This document shows, in pieces, positions 21,502-29,283 of a DNA stretch of 33,916 nucleotides; position 1 is the first letter of the stretch, and each line of letters opens with the position of its first letter. The stretch is from the NCBI GenBank assembly GCA_910586955.1, contig CAJUMM010000027.1, positions 1-33,916 of the forward strand, written 5' to 3'. Source of the stretch: an uncultured Lachnospiraceae bacterium (GTDB lineage: Bacteria > Bacillota > Clostridia > Lachnospirales > Lachnospiraceae). The notes beneath the pieces are model-generated. The model was given only the letters and a program-made list of their open reading frames with translations. It had not been told where the DNA came from and did no database searches. Made by a program: the position numbers and the translations under genes.

Positions 21502-22323
21502 TTACTCCTTCCCGCTCATGCGGTTTAAATGCAGGGTCAGATAGAGGATCTCCCCCTGGCTGACTTCCCACTGATACATTTGACGGAGAAAGCGGGCGAT
21601 TTTCATTGCGCATTTGTAATCTTCCGGACATTTTTCCGCAATGGCAGCATCGATTTTCAGATGCTCCCCCTTGATCTGCCTCCGCACAAAATAGCGCACA
21701 TGGGTGATAAACCGGCTTACGTCAAAATCATCTTCCTGAAACTCCCGTCCGTAATAAAGTTTGCAGATATTCAGGATGTTCTGAATAATCTTTGTACACA
21801 TGACGGTCTCCCGCATATCATTTCCGCCGGAATGGGCGTTGATAAAATGCAGGACAAGAAAGGCTGCCTCCTGATCCGGAATCTGGTATCCCGTCTTTTC
21901 CCTCAGTCCGGCTACTGCCTTTCTGGCAAACTGGTACTCTTTCGGGTAAATCAGCCGGATGTCCCATTCCAGAGGCGTTCCAAAGAAAATCCCCTCCTTC
22001 ATGCGTTCCAGCATCATGCCCAAGTGATCTGATAATGTCAGGAGAATACTGTCGCTGCAGCGGTAGCCCAGCTCTTCCTCACCTTCCCGGATAATACTGC
22101 TGGCCAGTTCCATATCATCCACGGTGATTCGCTTCAACAGGCTGTCGAAATCCCTTTTCCCCCTGTCTCCGTCCAGTACAAAATACTTTTCAATCAAAGC
22201 TTCCCGGACCGGATCCCCAGGCTTCCCGTTGAAGGCTACGCCTTTGCCCATGACAACCGCCTCCTGCCCCTTTTCATCCTGAACCAGCGCCACATTGTTG
22301 TTCAGTGCTTTGATTAGTCTCAC
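21502..22323 (-). CDS. BglG/LicT family transcription antiterminator (beta-glucoside operon)
   Basis: GTG at 22323 is chosen because GAGGAG lies 6 nt upstream and the product then begins with VRLIKALNNNVALVQDEKG, the start of the RNA-binding CAT domain; a GTG seven codons earlier would place the ribosome site inside the gene. The 273-residue protein has the CAT domain (to about 55) followed by two PRD domains. Conserved His residues include LSDHLG in PRD1 and the FLVLHFINAHSGG and LYLTLHLNRM segments in PRD2. The active dimer binds the RAT hairpin in its own leader (22389-22415) and prevents terminator formation. Activity is expected to depend on the adjacent PTS permease. Confidence 0.92.
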   Translation of the reverse strand: MRLIKALNNNVALVQDEKGQEAVVMGKGVAFNGKPGDPVREALIEKYFVLDGDRGKRDFDSLLKRITVDDMELASSIIREGEEELGYRCSDSILLTLSDHLGMMLERMKEGIFFGTPLEWDIRLIYPKEYQFARKAVAGLREKTGYQIPDQEAAFLVLHFINAHSGGNDMRETVMCTKIIQNILNICKLYYGREFQEDDFDVSRFITHVRYFVRRQIKGEHLKIDAAIAEKCPEDYKCAMKIARFLRQMYQWEVSQGEILYLTLHLNRMSGKE

Positions 22324-22346
22324 GGCTGTCTCCTCTCCTTTCACGC

Positions 22347-22415
22347 AAAAAAGGCACGACTTAAAAAACGTACTCTGTACATTTTTCCAGTCATGCCTGC
22401 ATTACCAGTAACACT
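22347..22415 (-). promoter_or_regulatory. RAT antiterminator and overlapping terminator of the beta-glucoside operon
   Basis: On the minus strand the RAT core TGTTACTGGTAATGCAGGCA lies within 22389-22415 and matches the LicT/SacY-type target (TGTTACTG...GCAGGC). Its 3' half is also the 5' arm of a terminator: AGGCATGACT (22389-22398) pairs with AGTCGTGCCT (22352-22361), which is followed by six T. Binding of BglG to the RAT would block the terminator. Confidence 0.9.
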
Positions 22416-22423
22416 CTACTGGT

Positions 22424-22452
22424 ATTCTACTGAAACTTCCATAAGATGTCAA
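22424..22452 (-). promoter_or_regulatory. Promoter of the beta-glucoside operon
   Basis: TTGACA (22447-22452), a 17-bp spacer and TAGAAT (22424-22429) on the minus strand lie directly upstream of the RAT leader. No clear cre site was recognised. Confidence 0.85.
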
Positions 22453-22480
22453 GTGCTATTTTTGCAAAATGTTAAAAATT

Positions 22481-24022
22481 TTACCGGGAAATCCCGATCT
22501 CCTCCGCCCCAATCTCCTTAAGGAAACTCCGGTCATGCTCCACCAGCAGCATGGTAGGGCGGTACTTCCGGATTAGCTCTGCCAGCTGCATCCGGGAGAA
22601 AATATCTATATAGTTCAAAGGTTCGTCCCAGATATAGAGATGGGCTCTTGTCAAAAGACTGGCCGCCAGGGCCGCTTTTTTCTTCTGTCCCTGGCTTAAG
22701 CAGCTCATATCCTTCTCAAACTGCACCCTGGAAAAATCAAGCTTCCGGAGAAGGGCCAGGAAAAGATGCTGGGGAATCCCCCGCTCTCCGGCGAAATCAA
22801 GAAGATCCCCGGACAGATGGCTCACATCCTGGGGCACATAGGAGATCTCCAGGCCGGAGGCCACGAAAAGCTTCCCCTCCATCCGAAGGCCCGCCCCCAG
22901 GATCTGCTTCAATATGGTAGACTTTCCGCAGCCGTTTCCGCCTTTTAAAGCCATCTGGGCGCCCTGAAGAAGTTCAAAATCCACCGGAGGGCACACCGGC
23001 CGTTCCCCATAGAACAAGGAAAGCTTCTCCGCCTGTACCAGGCGCTCCTTGTGATAAACCAGGGGAAACAGCTTCAATTCTTCCTGGGTCTCCAGATTTT
23101 TCAAAAGCCCTTCCTTTTCCTCTATGGCTGCCTCCATCCGCCTCTGGGTGTTCTTGGCCCGCTTCATCATCTTGGCCGCCTTGTGGCCGATGGCCCCCCG
23201 GTCCGGCCTAAGGCCTGCGATCCGGGTTCCGATCTTGGTGCGTTCCACTGCCTCCGACCACTCCCCCGTCTGCCGGGCAGCCTCCTTTAAATGGGAAATT
23301 TCCTGCCGAAGCTTCCGGTTCCTGGCCTGCTCATGAAGGTCCCGCCGTTCTTTCTGCTCCTGCCAAAGGGTAAAATTTCCCTGCATCACCGTGATCTGCC
23401 TTCTCTCCAGCACCAGCACGTGATCCACACACCGGTCCAGAAAATATTTGTCATGGGATACCAGGAGAAAGCCTTTCTTCTTCCTTAAGTACTCCGCCGT
23501 CTTCTCCCTGCCCTCCCGGTCCAAATGATTGGTGGGCTCGTCGATAAGCAGAAACCGCTCTTCCCCGGAGAAAAGCAAGGCCAGAAGAACTTTTGTCTGC
23601 TCCCCGCCGCTTAGGGAAGAAAAGCTCCTTCCCAGCACCTCCGGATCCACTCCTAAAAGATCCAATTCCCGGCAGACCTTCCAAAGCTCCCAGGCCGGCT
23701 CAAGGGTTTCCAGCACCTCCATAGTCATCCGGTCCTTCGGTCCGTCCGTTAAGGTATACCCTCCGGGTACACCGTATGACAGGTCCTTCGGACCGTCCGT
23801 TAAGGTATATGGAAAATATACGCATTCCGGCACGCCGCTGATGGAACCGGAATATTCGTATTTCCCGGCCAGAAGCCCCATAAGGGTGGTTTTCCCCTTC
23901 CCGTTCCTGCCGATAAGGCCGCAGCGCCAGTCCGTATCTATCTGGAAATTTACATGTTCAAAAATATTGTCATAGCTGCCTTCATAGCAGAAGGTTAAAT
24001 CACTCACTTTTATCTGCGCCAT
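22481..24022 (-). CDS. ABC-F ribosome-protection ATPase, Lsa type
   Basis: ATG at 24022 follows AAAGGGG by 9 nt; an open frame extends 66 codons further but covers the attenuator leader. The 513-residue protein has two nucleotide-binding domains and no membrane segments. NBD1: Walker A GLIGRNGKGKTT (36-47), signature LSGGEQ (137-142), Walker B FLLIDEPTNHLD (157-168). A charged linker follows, then NBD2 with GGNGCGKST, LSQGQKKKAALA and LYIWDEPLNYID. The NBD2 sequence is typical of Lsa/Vml-type factors that displace lincosamides, pleuromutilins and streptogramin A from the ribosome. NBD1 has an odd insertion: YTLTDGPKD occurs twice (72-80 and 89-97), from a 28-bp repeat 51 bp apart. Resistance spectrum is inferred. 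Confidence 0.85.
   Translation of the reverse strand: MAQIKVSDLTFCYEGSYDNIFEHVNFQIDTDWRCGLIGRNGKGKTTLMGLLAGKYEYSGSISGVPECVYFPYTLTDGPKDLSYGVPGGYTLTDGPKDRMTMEVLETLEPAWELWKVCRELDLLGVDPEVLGRSFSSLSGGEQTKVLLALLFSGEERFLLIDEPTNHLDREGREKTAEYLRKKKGFLLVSHDKYFLDRCVDHVLVLERRQITVMQGNFTLWQEQKERRDLHEQARNRKLRQEISHLKEAARQTGEWSEAVERTKIGTRIAGLRPDRGAIGHKAAKMMKRAKNTQRRMEAAIEEKEGLLKNLETQEELKLFPLVYHKERLVQAEKLSLFYGERPVCPPVDFELLQGAQMALKGGNGCGKSTILKQILGAGLRMEGKLFVASGLEISYVPQDVSHLSGDLLDFAGERGIPQHLFLALLRKLDFSRVQFEKDMSCLSQGQKKKAALAASLLTRAHLYIWDEPLNYIDIFSRMQLAELIRKYRPTMLLVEHDRSFLKEIGAEEIGISR
23731..23809. repeat. Direct 28-bp repeat inside the ABC-F gene
   Basis: The sequence starting GGTCCTTCGG at 23731-23758 recurs at 23782-23809 with one mismatch; the offset is 51 bp. 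The first copy contains GGTCCTTCGGACC-like dyad elements. In frame it inserts 17 residues, giving two TLTDGPKD blocks in NBD1. Confidence 0.8.
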
Positions 24023-24070
24023 AAAATCAAGCCCCTTTCCTTCCGGCAGGCTTCTTTCTCCCAGATAAAA

Positions 24071-24102
24071 GAAAAGGCGCGGAAAATCACCTTCCCCGCG
24101 CC
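24071..24102 (-). terminator. Terminator-like hairpin in the ABC-F leader (candidate attenuator)
   Basis: GGCGCGG and CCGCGCC (24076-24082 and 24096-24102) form a GC-rich stem with a 13-nt loop. On the minus strand it is followed by TTTTCTTTT. It lies between the promoter and the ribosome site of the ABC-F gene, where ABC-F resistance genes often have antibiotic-controlled attenuators. A second strong hairpin (about 24186-24218, GAGAGC...GCTCTT with nested GGC/GCC pairing) lies further 5' in the same leader. Confidence 0.7.
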
Positions 24103-24237
24103 GCACACAGCAAGCCCCCTCCTGGAACCTGCTTGTCACTGTCGTCTTATCACTGAAAGTTATCTGACTTCTGCCGGGTAATCTTAAGAGCGGCCGCTTT
24201 CGCCGCCATGCTCTCAACACCTATTGGTTTCCCTGGT

Positions 24238-24258
24238 TTAGCAGAAGTAAATAATCAT
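24238..24258 (-). CDS. Leader peptide upstream of the ABC-F gene
   Basis: A six-codon reading frame (MIIYFC, then TAA) starts at ATG 24258 with GGAG 8 nt upstream. It begins about 17 nt after the predicted transcript start of the ABC-F promoter. Short leader peptides on which drug-bound ribosomes stall are the usual sensors of ABC-F and erm attenuators. Translation of this frame is inferred from its ribosome site and position only. Confidence 0.5.
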   Translation of the reverse strand: MIIYFC

Positions 24259-24281
24259 CCTTTCAGCTCCTTTTTTTCTTT

Positions 24282-24310
24282 AGGATAGCAAATCAGCGGT
24301 CTCCTGTCAA
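24282..24310 (-). promoter_or_regulatory. Promoter of the ABC-F gene inside the end of the HAD gene
   Basis: TTGACA (24305-24310), a 17-bp spacer and TATCCT (24282-24287) on the minus strand; the -35 lies in the last codons of the HAD phosphatase gene. It would produce a leader of about 250 nt before the ABC-F start. Confidence 0.7.
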
Positions 24311-25123
24311 GTACCCCTCAATCCAAGCCGCAACCCCGTCCTCTTCATTGCTCCCCGTCACCTCATCCGCCGCCTCCAGGACCTCCGGACAGGCGTTTTT
24401 CATGGCAATGCCCCTTCCTGCCTGCCTAATCATGGCAATATCATTGGTACCGTCCCCGAAAGCTGCGCTTTCCTCCCGGTTAAGATCCAGATATTCACAG
24501 AGAAACTTTAAAGCCCCGCCCTTGGTGGCTTCCCTGGCATTGATCTCTATGTTATTGGGCACCGAGGTGGAGACTGCCATATCCCCAAGCTCTTCCTCCA
24601 TGCGGGCCAGCATCCTCTCCCGGGCCCTCAGATCCGAGTAGAACAGCATCATCTTCTGTACTGTGTGATCCGAGCTTTCCAGAAACTTCTTCATTCCGTC
24701 CACAGGGGTGTAGACCCGCTTCATAATTTTGGCAAGCTCCGGCGACTGGGCGTACTCTTCCATCCGGGACAGCTCCTCCCCATCCATCCAGCCCTTCCCG
24801 TCCCGGTAACAGCCCAGAATGGCCGGCTCCCCTTTCACATAGTCCAGGATCCGCCTGGCCTCCTCCAGCGTCAGCTCCGCCCGGCGCAGAACCTCTCTCC
24901 TGGCGGCGTCATAGACCTCTGCCCCGTTGGCGGCAATTACATAGCGGACAAAGGGCAGGCTGCGTATCTCTTCCGGAAGGCCCTCATAAAGACGGCCCGT
25001 AGCCGGAACGATCCGGATCCCTTTTTCTGCCGCCCGCTCCAAAGCCTCCAGGCTCCGGCCGGCAACCTCCTTATTGTCCCGCAAAATCGTTCCGTCCAAA
25101 TCAAAGGCAATCAGTTTTATCAT
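24293..25123 (-). CDS. Cof-type HAD superfamily phosphatase
   Basis: The 276-residue protein begins MIKLIAFDLDGTILRDNKEV with the nucleophile and acid Asp of motif I (DLDGT). Motif II is in VPATGR, motif III is the Lys in EATKGGAL, and motif IV is FGDGTNDIAMI. A C2-type cap lies between. Cof-type members dephosphorylate sugar phosphates and similar small molecules. ATG at 25123 is one base beyond the ROK stop, with GAGGAG inside the end of the ROK gene, so the two are translationally coupled. A role in removing toxic or excess sugar phosphate in the adjacent PTS pathway is possible but not shown. Confidence 0.85.
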   Translation of the reverse strand: MIKLIAFDLDGTILRDNKEVAGRSLEALERAAEKGIRIVPATGRLYEGLPEEIRSLPFVRYVIAANGAEVYDAARREVLRRAELTLEEARRILDYVKGEPAILGCYRDGKGWMDGEELSRMEEYAQSPELAKIMKRVYTPVDGMKKFLESSDHTVQKMMLFYSDLRARERMLARMEEELGDMAVSTSVPNNIEINAREATKGGALKFLCEYLDLNREESAAFGDGTNDIAMIRQAGRGIAMKNACPEVLEAADEVTGSNEEDGVAAWIEGYLTGDR

Positions 25124-25124
25124 C

Positions 25125-26075
25125 TTATGCTTCTCCTCTCACCAGTTCTGCGGCCCCTATAATGCCGAAATCTTTCTTAAGCTCTGCAAAGCGGAACTCC
25201 ACAGGCATGGGAATCTTGTTGTACCGGTCAAATTCCCTGCGTACCCGGCCAAAGAGAGGTTCTCCGAAATTGGTAAGCCCGCCGCCGAACACGAAGACAT
25301 GGATATTGAGCATCTGGTAAATATTGAAAAGGCATACGGCAAGGTAATGGGCCATGGAATCCAGCATCTCCTCTGCCAGGGAATCCCCCTCTTTATAAGC
25401 CGCCAGCAGGGCCTCCCCGTTTAAATCCGCAGTTTCTTCCAGGCTGCTCCCGGCACCCTCCAGCATCCGGATCCTAAGATGCCTGGTTACATACCTGCCG
25501 CTGGCATAAGACATAAAGCAGCCCCGGTTCCCGCAGCCGCACAAGACTCCTTCGCCGGGAGACGCCAGCATATGGCCGCTCTCCCCTGCCCAGCCGTAGC
25601 TTCCCCGGAAGAGCTTTCCGTCAATGATGATTCCGCTTCCCACCCCTGTGCTTACCGCCATATACACCATATGCCTGCAGCCCCGGCCTGCGCCTCTTTG
25701 GTACTCTGCCAGGGCGGCCCCGTTGCTGTCGTTGTCCAGAACCACCTTCACCCCCGGCAGCCGCTCCTCAAAATAGTCCCTCATGGCAAACTCCCGGATC
25801 TCCGGCAGGGCAGAGGTGAGATAGATATAACCTTCATCAAACAATATGTAGGAAGGCATACAGATTCCCACTCCCAAAAGATTCTCCAGAGAAAGGTGAT
25901 TCCCCTCAAGGAGCTCCCGGATGGTCTTTAGCATCCGGTCCGAAAAGGCCGGGCCGTCCGCCTGGGGATCGGAAGGGTGCTGCATCCGGTCCAAAAGATT
26001 TCCCTCCCGGTCAAATAAGCCGTAGGCCACCTTGGTGCCCCCTGCGTCGATGCCAATGGTGTAGTTTCTATCCAT
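25125..26075 (-). CDS. ROK family sugar kinase
   Basis: The 316-residue protein starts MDRNYTIGIDAGGTKVAYGLFD, the ATP-binding phosphate-1 motif of ROK kinases. LDNDSNGAALAEYQRGAGR contains the catalytic Asp, STGVGSGIIIDG is the second phosphate motif, ESGHM supplies the substrate-contacting His, and CGCGNRGCF is the zinc site. There is no N-terminal winged helix, so it is an enzyme and not a ROK repressor. Glucose, N-acetylmannosamine or allose-type sugars are possible substrates. It has a perfect promoter (26117-26145) divergent from a DeoR regulator gene and is followed by a coupled HAD gene. Confidence 0.87.
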   Translation of the reverse strand: MDRNYTIGIDAGGTKVAYGLFDREGNLLDRMQHPSDPQADGPAFSDRMLKTIRELLEGNHLSLENLLGVGICMPSYILFDEGYIYLTSALPEIREFAMRDYFEERLPGVKVVLDNDSNGAALAEYQRGAGRGCRHMVYMAVSTGVGSGIIIDGKLFRGSYGWAGESGHMLASPGEGVLCGCGNRGCFMSYASGRYVTRHLRIRMLEGAGSSLEETADLNGEALLAAYKEGDSLAEEMLDSMAHYLAVCLFNIYQMLNIHVFVFGGGLTNFGEPLFGRVRREFDRYNKIPMPVEFRFAELKKDFGIIGAAELVRGEA

Positions 26076-26116
26076 AGCTCTCCTCCTTATTCCAGTTCCA
26101 TATCTTACTATATTCT

Positions 26117-26190
26117 ATTATACGGGACAAACCGGGAGCTGTCAACAAAAGTATTTTATTTTCAAACGAAATATATTTACTTTCATTCAA
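26117..26190 (-). promoter_or_regulatory. ROK promoter and candidate DeoR operator
   Basis: TTGACA (26140-26145), a 17-bp spacer and TATAAT (26117-26122) form a consensus promoter. Upstream, an AT-rich dyad around 26165-26183 (CGAAATATATTTAC within TTTC...GAAA repeats) has the CGAAA elements common in DeoR operators. It lies between the divergent ROK and deoR genes. For deoR itself a TATAAT at 26237-26242 is visible, but its -35 is poor. Confidence 0.6.
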
Positions 26191-26306
26191 TAATCATTTT
26201 TTTTAAAAAGGGATAGCATCCTAAGAAAAGATATTATATAATATGTTAAGAAGAAAAGCCTGCGCTTCCCTGGAAAAGAGCGGGCGCACAGAAAGGATAC
26301 CGGATT

Positions 26307-27056
26307 ATGAAAGAACGTCATCTGAAAATATTAAATATGGTCAACGAGCAGGACCGCATCCGGGTGCAGGATCTGGCCCTGGCCCTGAATCTCTCCATGG
26401 TAACGATCCGCAAGGATCTGGAGGAACTGGAAGCCCAGGGACTTCTGAAACGGCAGCACGGCTATGCGGCCAAAGCCTCCCCGGACGCTATCAGCTCCCG
26501 CATGTCCTTCCACTACCTGGAAAAGAAGCAGATTGCCCGGAAAGCCGTCTCCCTGGTGGAACCCATGGAGACTATTATGATTGAGTCCGGTTCCACCTGC
26601 GCCCTTTTCGCCGCAGAGCTGGCCGCCGTCAACGATGTGACCATTATCACCAACTCTGCCTACATTGCCCGCTCCCTAAGCTCCTCCCCTGCCGCCAAAG
26701 TTATCCTTCTGGGAGGAGACTATGACACGGTGGCGGAGGTTACCACCGGCCCTGTCACGGAACTCTGCGCCAGGGAATACTACGTGGACAAAATCTTTGT
26801 AGGTATCGACGGCTACACAGAGGAAATCGGCTTCACCAATGTAAACCACACCCGCTGCAGCACCGTCCGGGCCCTGGCCCGCCAGGCCGGAAAGGTCATT
26901 GTGCTGACCCCTTCCGGCAAGTTCGGCAAGCGCAGCGTAGCCCGGATGTTTGCTCCGGAGGAGGTCCACATGGTTGTCACCGACTCCCATCTGTCCCAAG
27001 AATACCTGGATGCCCTGGAATCCCACCATATCCAGGTGGAACTGGCAGATAGTTAA
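26307..27056 (+). CDS. DeoR family transcriptional regulator
   Basis: The 249-residue protein has an N-terminal DeoR winged helix (residues 1-57: RIRVQDLALALNLSMVTIRKDLEELEAQGLL). A phosphosugar-sensing domain follows with TIMIESGSTCALFAAEL, TIITNSAYIARSL, VILLGGDY and VDKIFVGIDG. Such repressors respond to phosphorylated sugars. It diverges from the ROK-HAD genes and converges on the PTS-M81-CutC operon. Its TAA stop overlaps the cutC stop in the four bases TTAA, leaving no room for a terminator between the operons. The likely targets are the ROK promoter and possibly its own. ATG at 26307 follows AAAGGA by 9 nt. Confidence 0.9.
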   Translation: MKERHLKILNMVNEQDRIRVQDLALALNLSMVTIRKDLEELEAQGLLKRQHGYAAKASPDAISSRMSFHYLEKKQIARKAVSLVEPMETIMIESGSTCALFAAELAAVNDVTIITNSAYIARSLSSSPAAKVILLGGDYDTVAEVTTGPVTELCAREYYVDKIFVGIDGYTEEIGFTNVNHTRCSTVRALARQAGKVIVLTPSGKFGKRSVARMFAPEEVHMVVTDSHLSQEYLDALESHHIQVELADS

Positions 27057-27826
27057 AACGCCCGGACTGCCTCCAAAAGCTTCCTGACGGCCTCCCTGTC
27101 TACCATGGGATAGCCCATCTCATAGGGCGGATTGAGGCAGGCATAGGTCACGCCGTTCCCGGCTGTGGTGGGATCCAGGCCGTATCCCTTGCAGGAGGCA
27201 TGAATCTGGCTCACGCCGCTTCCGGCCAGCATTTCCGCCGCATTGTCTGCGTTCAAACCGCTTCCGGGCAGAATCTCTATGTCTTTTCCGTAGGTTTCCT
27301 GAAGATGCCTGATCAGGGAAATCCCCTCCATGGCCGTCTTCTGCTGGCCGCTGGTCAGCACCCGGTCTGCCCCGCATCCAATCAGGATTTCCATGGCTGC
27401 GTCTGCCTCCGGCGTCACATCAAAGGCCCGGTGGAACACGGCCTCTTTCCCGTAACGGTGGATAAGGCTGCACATCCGCCCGGTCAGTTCCCTGTCTACG
27501 GTCCGGTCCTCCAAAAGAAATCCGAAGGCAATGCCGTCTGCTCCCTTCTCCAGGAACCTTTCCGCATCCTCAAACATGAAACGGACCTCATCCTCCCGGT
27601 AGCAGAACCCGGCCCCTCTGGGCCGCACCATGCACACAATGGGGCAGCCGCACTCTCTCTTGGCTTCCAGGAAGCCGGAAAGCCCGGGGGTAAGTCCCCC
27701 CAGGCTCAAGGCACTGTTAAGCTCCACCCGGTCAGCTCCCGCCTCCCAGGCAGTTTTCACATCCCAATAGCTTCCCGCACAGATTTCAACTGTTTTTTTG
27801 GTTATAAGTTCTTTTTCCTTTCTCAT
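27053..27826 (-). CDS. cutC: CutC family TIM-barrel protein
   Basis: The 257-residue protein shows the CutC pattern: VEICAGSYWDVKTAWEAGADRVELNSALSLGGLTPG at the N-terminus, MVRPRGAGFCY, DGIAFGFLLEDRTVD, FHRAFDV, and GADRVLTSGQQKTA followed by ILPGSGLNADNA. The family was named for copper homeostasis but is a TIM-barrel group whose enzymatic role is not established. Here it is the last gene of a sugar-PTS operon, coupled to the M81 gene by an ATGA overlap, which argues for a catabolic role with the imported substrate and not copper handling. That interpretation is inference. Confidence 0.88.
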   Translation of the reverse strand: MRKEKELITKKTVEICAGSYWDVKTAWEAGADRVELNSALSLGGLTPGLSGFLEAKRECGCPIVCMVRPRGAGFCYREDEVRFMFEDAERFLEKGADGIAFGFLLEDRTVDRELTGRMCSLIHRYGKEAVFHRAFDVTPEADAAMEILIGCGADRVLTSGQQKTAMEGISLIRHLQETYGKDIEILPGSGLNADNAAEMLAGSGVSQIHASCKGYGLDPTTAGNGVTYACLNPPYEMGYPMVDREAVRKLLEAVRAF

Positions 27827-29283
27827 TCTATATACCTGAGCTCCTCTGTCTCATCCATGGGCCACATAGGGCGGTAAATTTTCTTAAAGGGAATCCGTTC
27901 CGATCGCTGCACCGTAGGCCCGTCGCTTAAAGCCATCATGTGATAGGCCGTCTCCGGGATCAGGTACGTGTCCAGGTATCCCATCTTGACCACCACAATA
28001 TCGTAATCGTGGAACTCTAAGCCCGCCCCCTGGAACTGCTCCATATTTCCATATTGTATATTATGATCCACAACAATGCAATCTATATTTGTGCCCTCAA
28101 TGTGCACCGTGTAGGCCAGGCCAACCACAAAGCCTCCCCCCAGGCCGTACATCTGATCCCCAATCTGTATCAGTGTGCCTTCTATTTCCACAGGCCTGGA
28201 ATTTTCGTCCGTCCCAGCTCCCAGGGAAAAGGAAACCCGGTCATGAAGCTTCCGGCGGCTCAGATACTCATGGGCTTTGGGGTCATTAATTCCGGCAATC
28301 AGCACTTTTTTCCCGGAAGCCTGCTTAAGAAACTCCCGCAAGAGCAGGGTATTATGCCCTCCGCCTCCGGCTCCGCAGTTGTCCCCGGAATCCGTAATCA
28401 CGGCCGTTTTTCCCGGATACGCAATGGTTCTTGTTACGGCTGCTTCCACCTCGTCATAATTGCCGCCGAACTGGAACTCTTTGCGGTGATCCCAGGCATA
28501 CCTTCCTATCTCTTCTGCCACTTTCCCGCAATAGGCTTCATCCTCCGGCATATTGGGAACCACCACCACAGCCGCCCCCAGCTTGTCGTCGTCATGGCGG
28601 ATATAGCCTACATGATAGGAAGCGGAAAATACCCGGGGATCCCTTTCCGCCTCATCCAGCATCCGGTTAATGGTAGAGATGGGTTCCCTGGCGGAAACGC
28701 TGCGCTCCCCTCCCACCATAATGGGAAGTTTGCGGATCACCGGCTTCATGGGCCGCCGGTTCTCCAGAAGATGAATAAACTTTTCTGCTGTCAGGCGCTC
28801 CGTGTCAATCTGGTCCCGGTGGGGGGACTCCCGGTAGCAGCGGATGATGTTCACCTGCTCACACAGCTCTTTTGTCACATTCCCGTGAGGATCCATCACC
28901 ATAGCCACAGGCATATGTTCTCCCACAATCTCCCGGATTTTGCGGACTATGTGATGTTCTCCTGACACGCAGTCCAGTCCTTTCACGGCGCTTGCTCCGT
29001 GAAGCTGCAGGTAAATCCCGTCCAGCTCTCCCAGATGCTCCCGGATGGTTTTCAAAATTTTTCCTTCGATGAAGTCAAAGGCTTCTCTCTCTAACAGCCC
29101 TCCCGGATGGCAGGAGGCAAAAATAGAGGGAATCAGCTCTATCCCCTTTTCTTCAAAGAGATCCTTCACGTGAACGGCCTCCAGGCAGTCCTTTCCGTAG
29201 AGGACCCGCATCTTTTCCAGGCCGTCAATCTGGGAGATATGCTCGTTGCATTCCGATGTCATATGTGCTGCTAATACTTTCAT
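27823..29283 (-). CDS. M81 family metallopeptidase (MlrC-like)
   Basis: The 486-residue protein begins MKVLAAHMTSECN. It shows the layout of the M81/MlrC family: LDGIYLQLHGASAVKG and VAMVMDPHGNVTKEL in the N-terminal domain; CYRESPHRDQIDT and ADSVSAREP-like blocks in the middle; DSGDNCGAGGGGHNTLLL and the C-terminal domain with LGAGTDENSRPVEIEG. MlrC from sphingomonads cleaves linearised microcystin peptides with zinc; most relatives have unknown substrates. No signal peptide is present, so it is cytosolic. It overlaps the IIBC gene and the cutC gene by ATGA, so all three are made together. A hydrolase for an amide or peptide bond in a PTS-imported conjugate is the most economical reading. 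Confidence 0.85.
   Translation of the reverse strand: MKVLAAHMTSECNEHISQIDGLEKMRVLYGKDCLEAVHVKDLFEEKGIELIPSIFASCHPGGLLEREAFDFIEGKILKTIREHLGELDGIYLQLHGASAVKGLDCVSGEHHIVRKIREIVGEHMPVAMVMDPHGNVTKELCEQVNIIRCYRESPHRDQIDTERLTAEKFIHLLENRRPMKPVIRKLPIMVGGERSVSAREPISTINRMLDEAERDPRVFSASYHVGYIRHDDDKLGAAVVVVPNMPEDEAYCGKVAEEIGRYAWDHRKEFQFGGNYDEVEAAVTRTIAYPGKTAVITDSGDNCGAGGGGHNTLLLREFLKQASGKKVLIAGINDPKAHEYLSRRKLHDRVSFSLGAGTDENSRPVEIEGTLIQIGDQMYGLGGGFVVGLAYTVHIEGTNIDCIVVDHNIQYGNMEQFQGAGLEFHDYDIVVVKMGYLDTYLIPETAYHMMALSDGPTVQRSERIPFKKIYRPMWPMDETEELRYIE

Noticed and set aside
24023..24220. N-terminal extension of the ABC-F protein
   Set aside because: The frame is open, but the added residues are not ABC-F-like, there is no ATG, and the region holds the attenuator hairpin; the ATG at 24022 has a good ribosome site.
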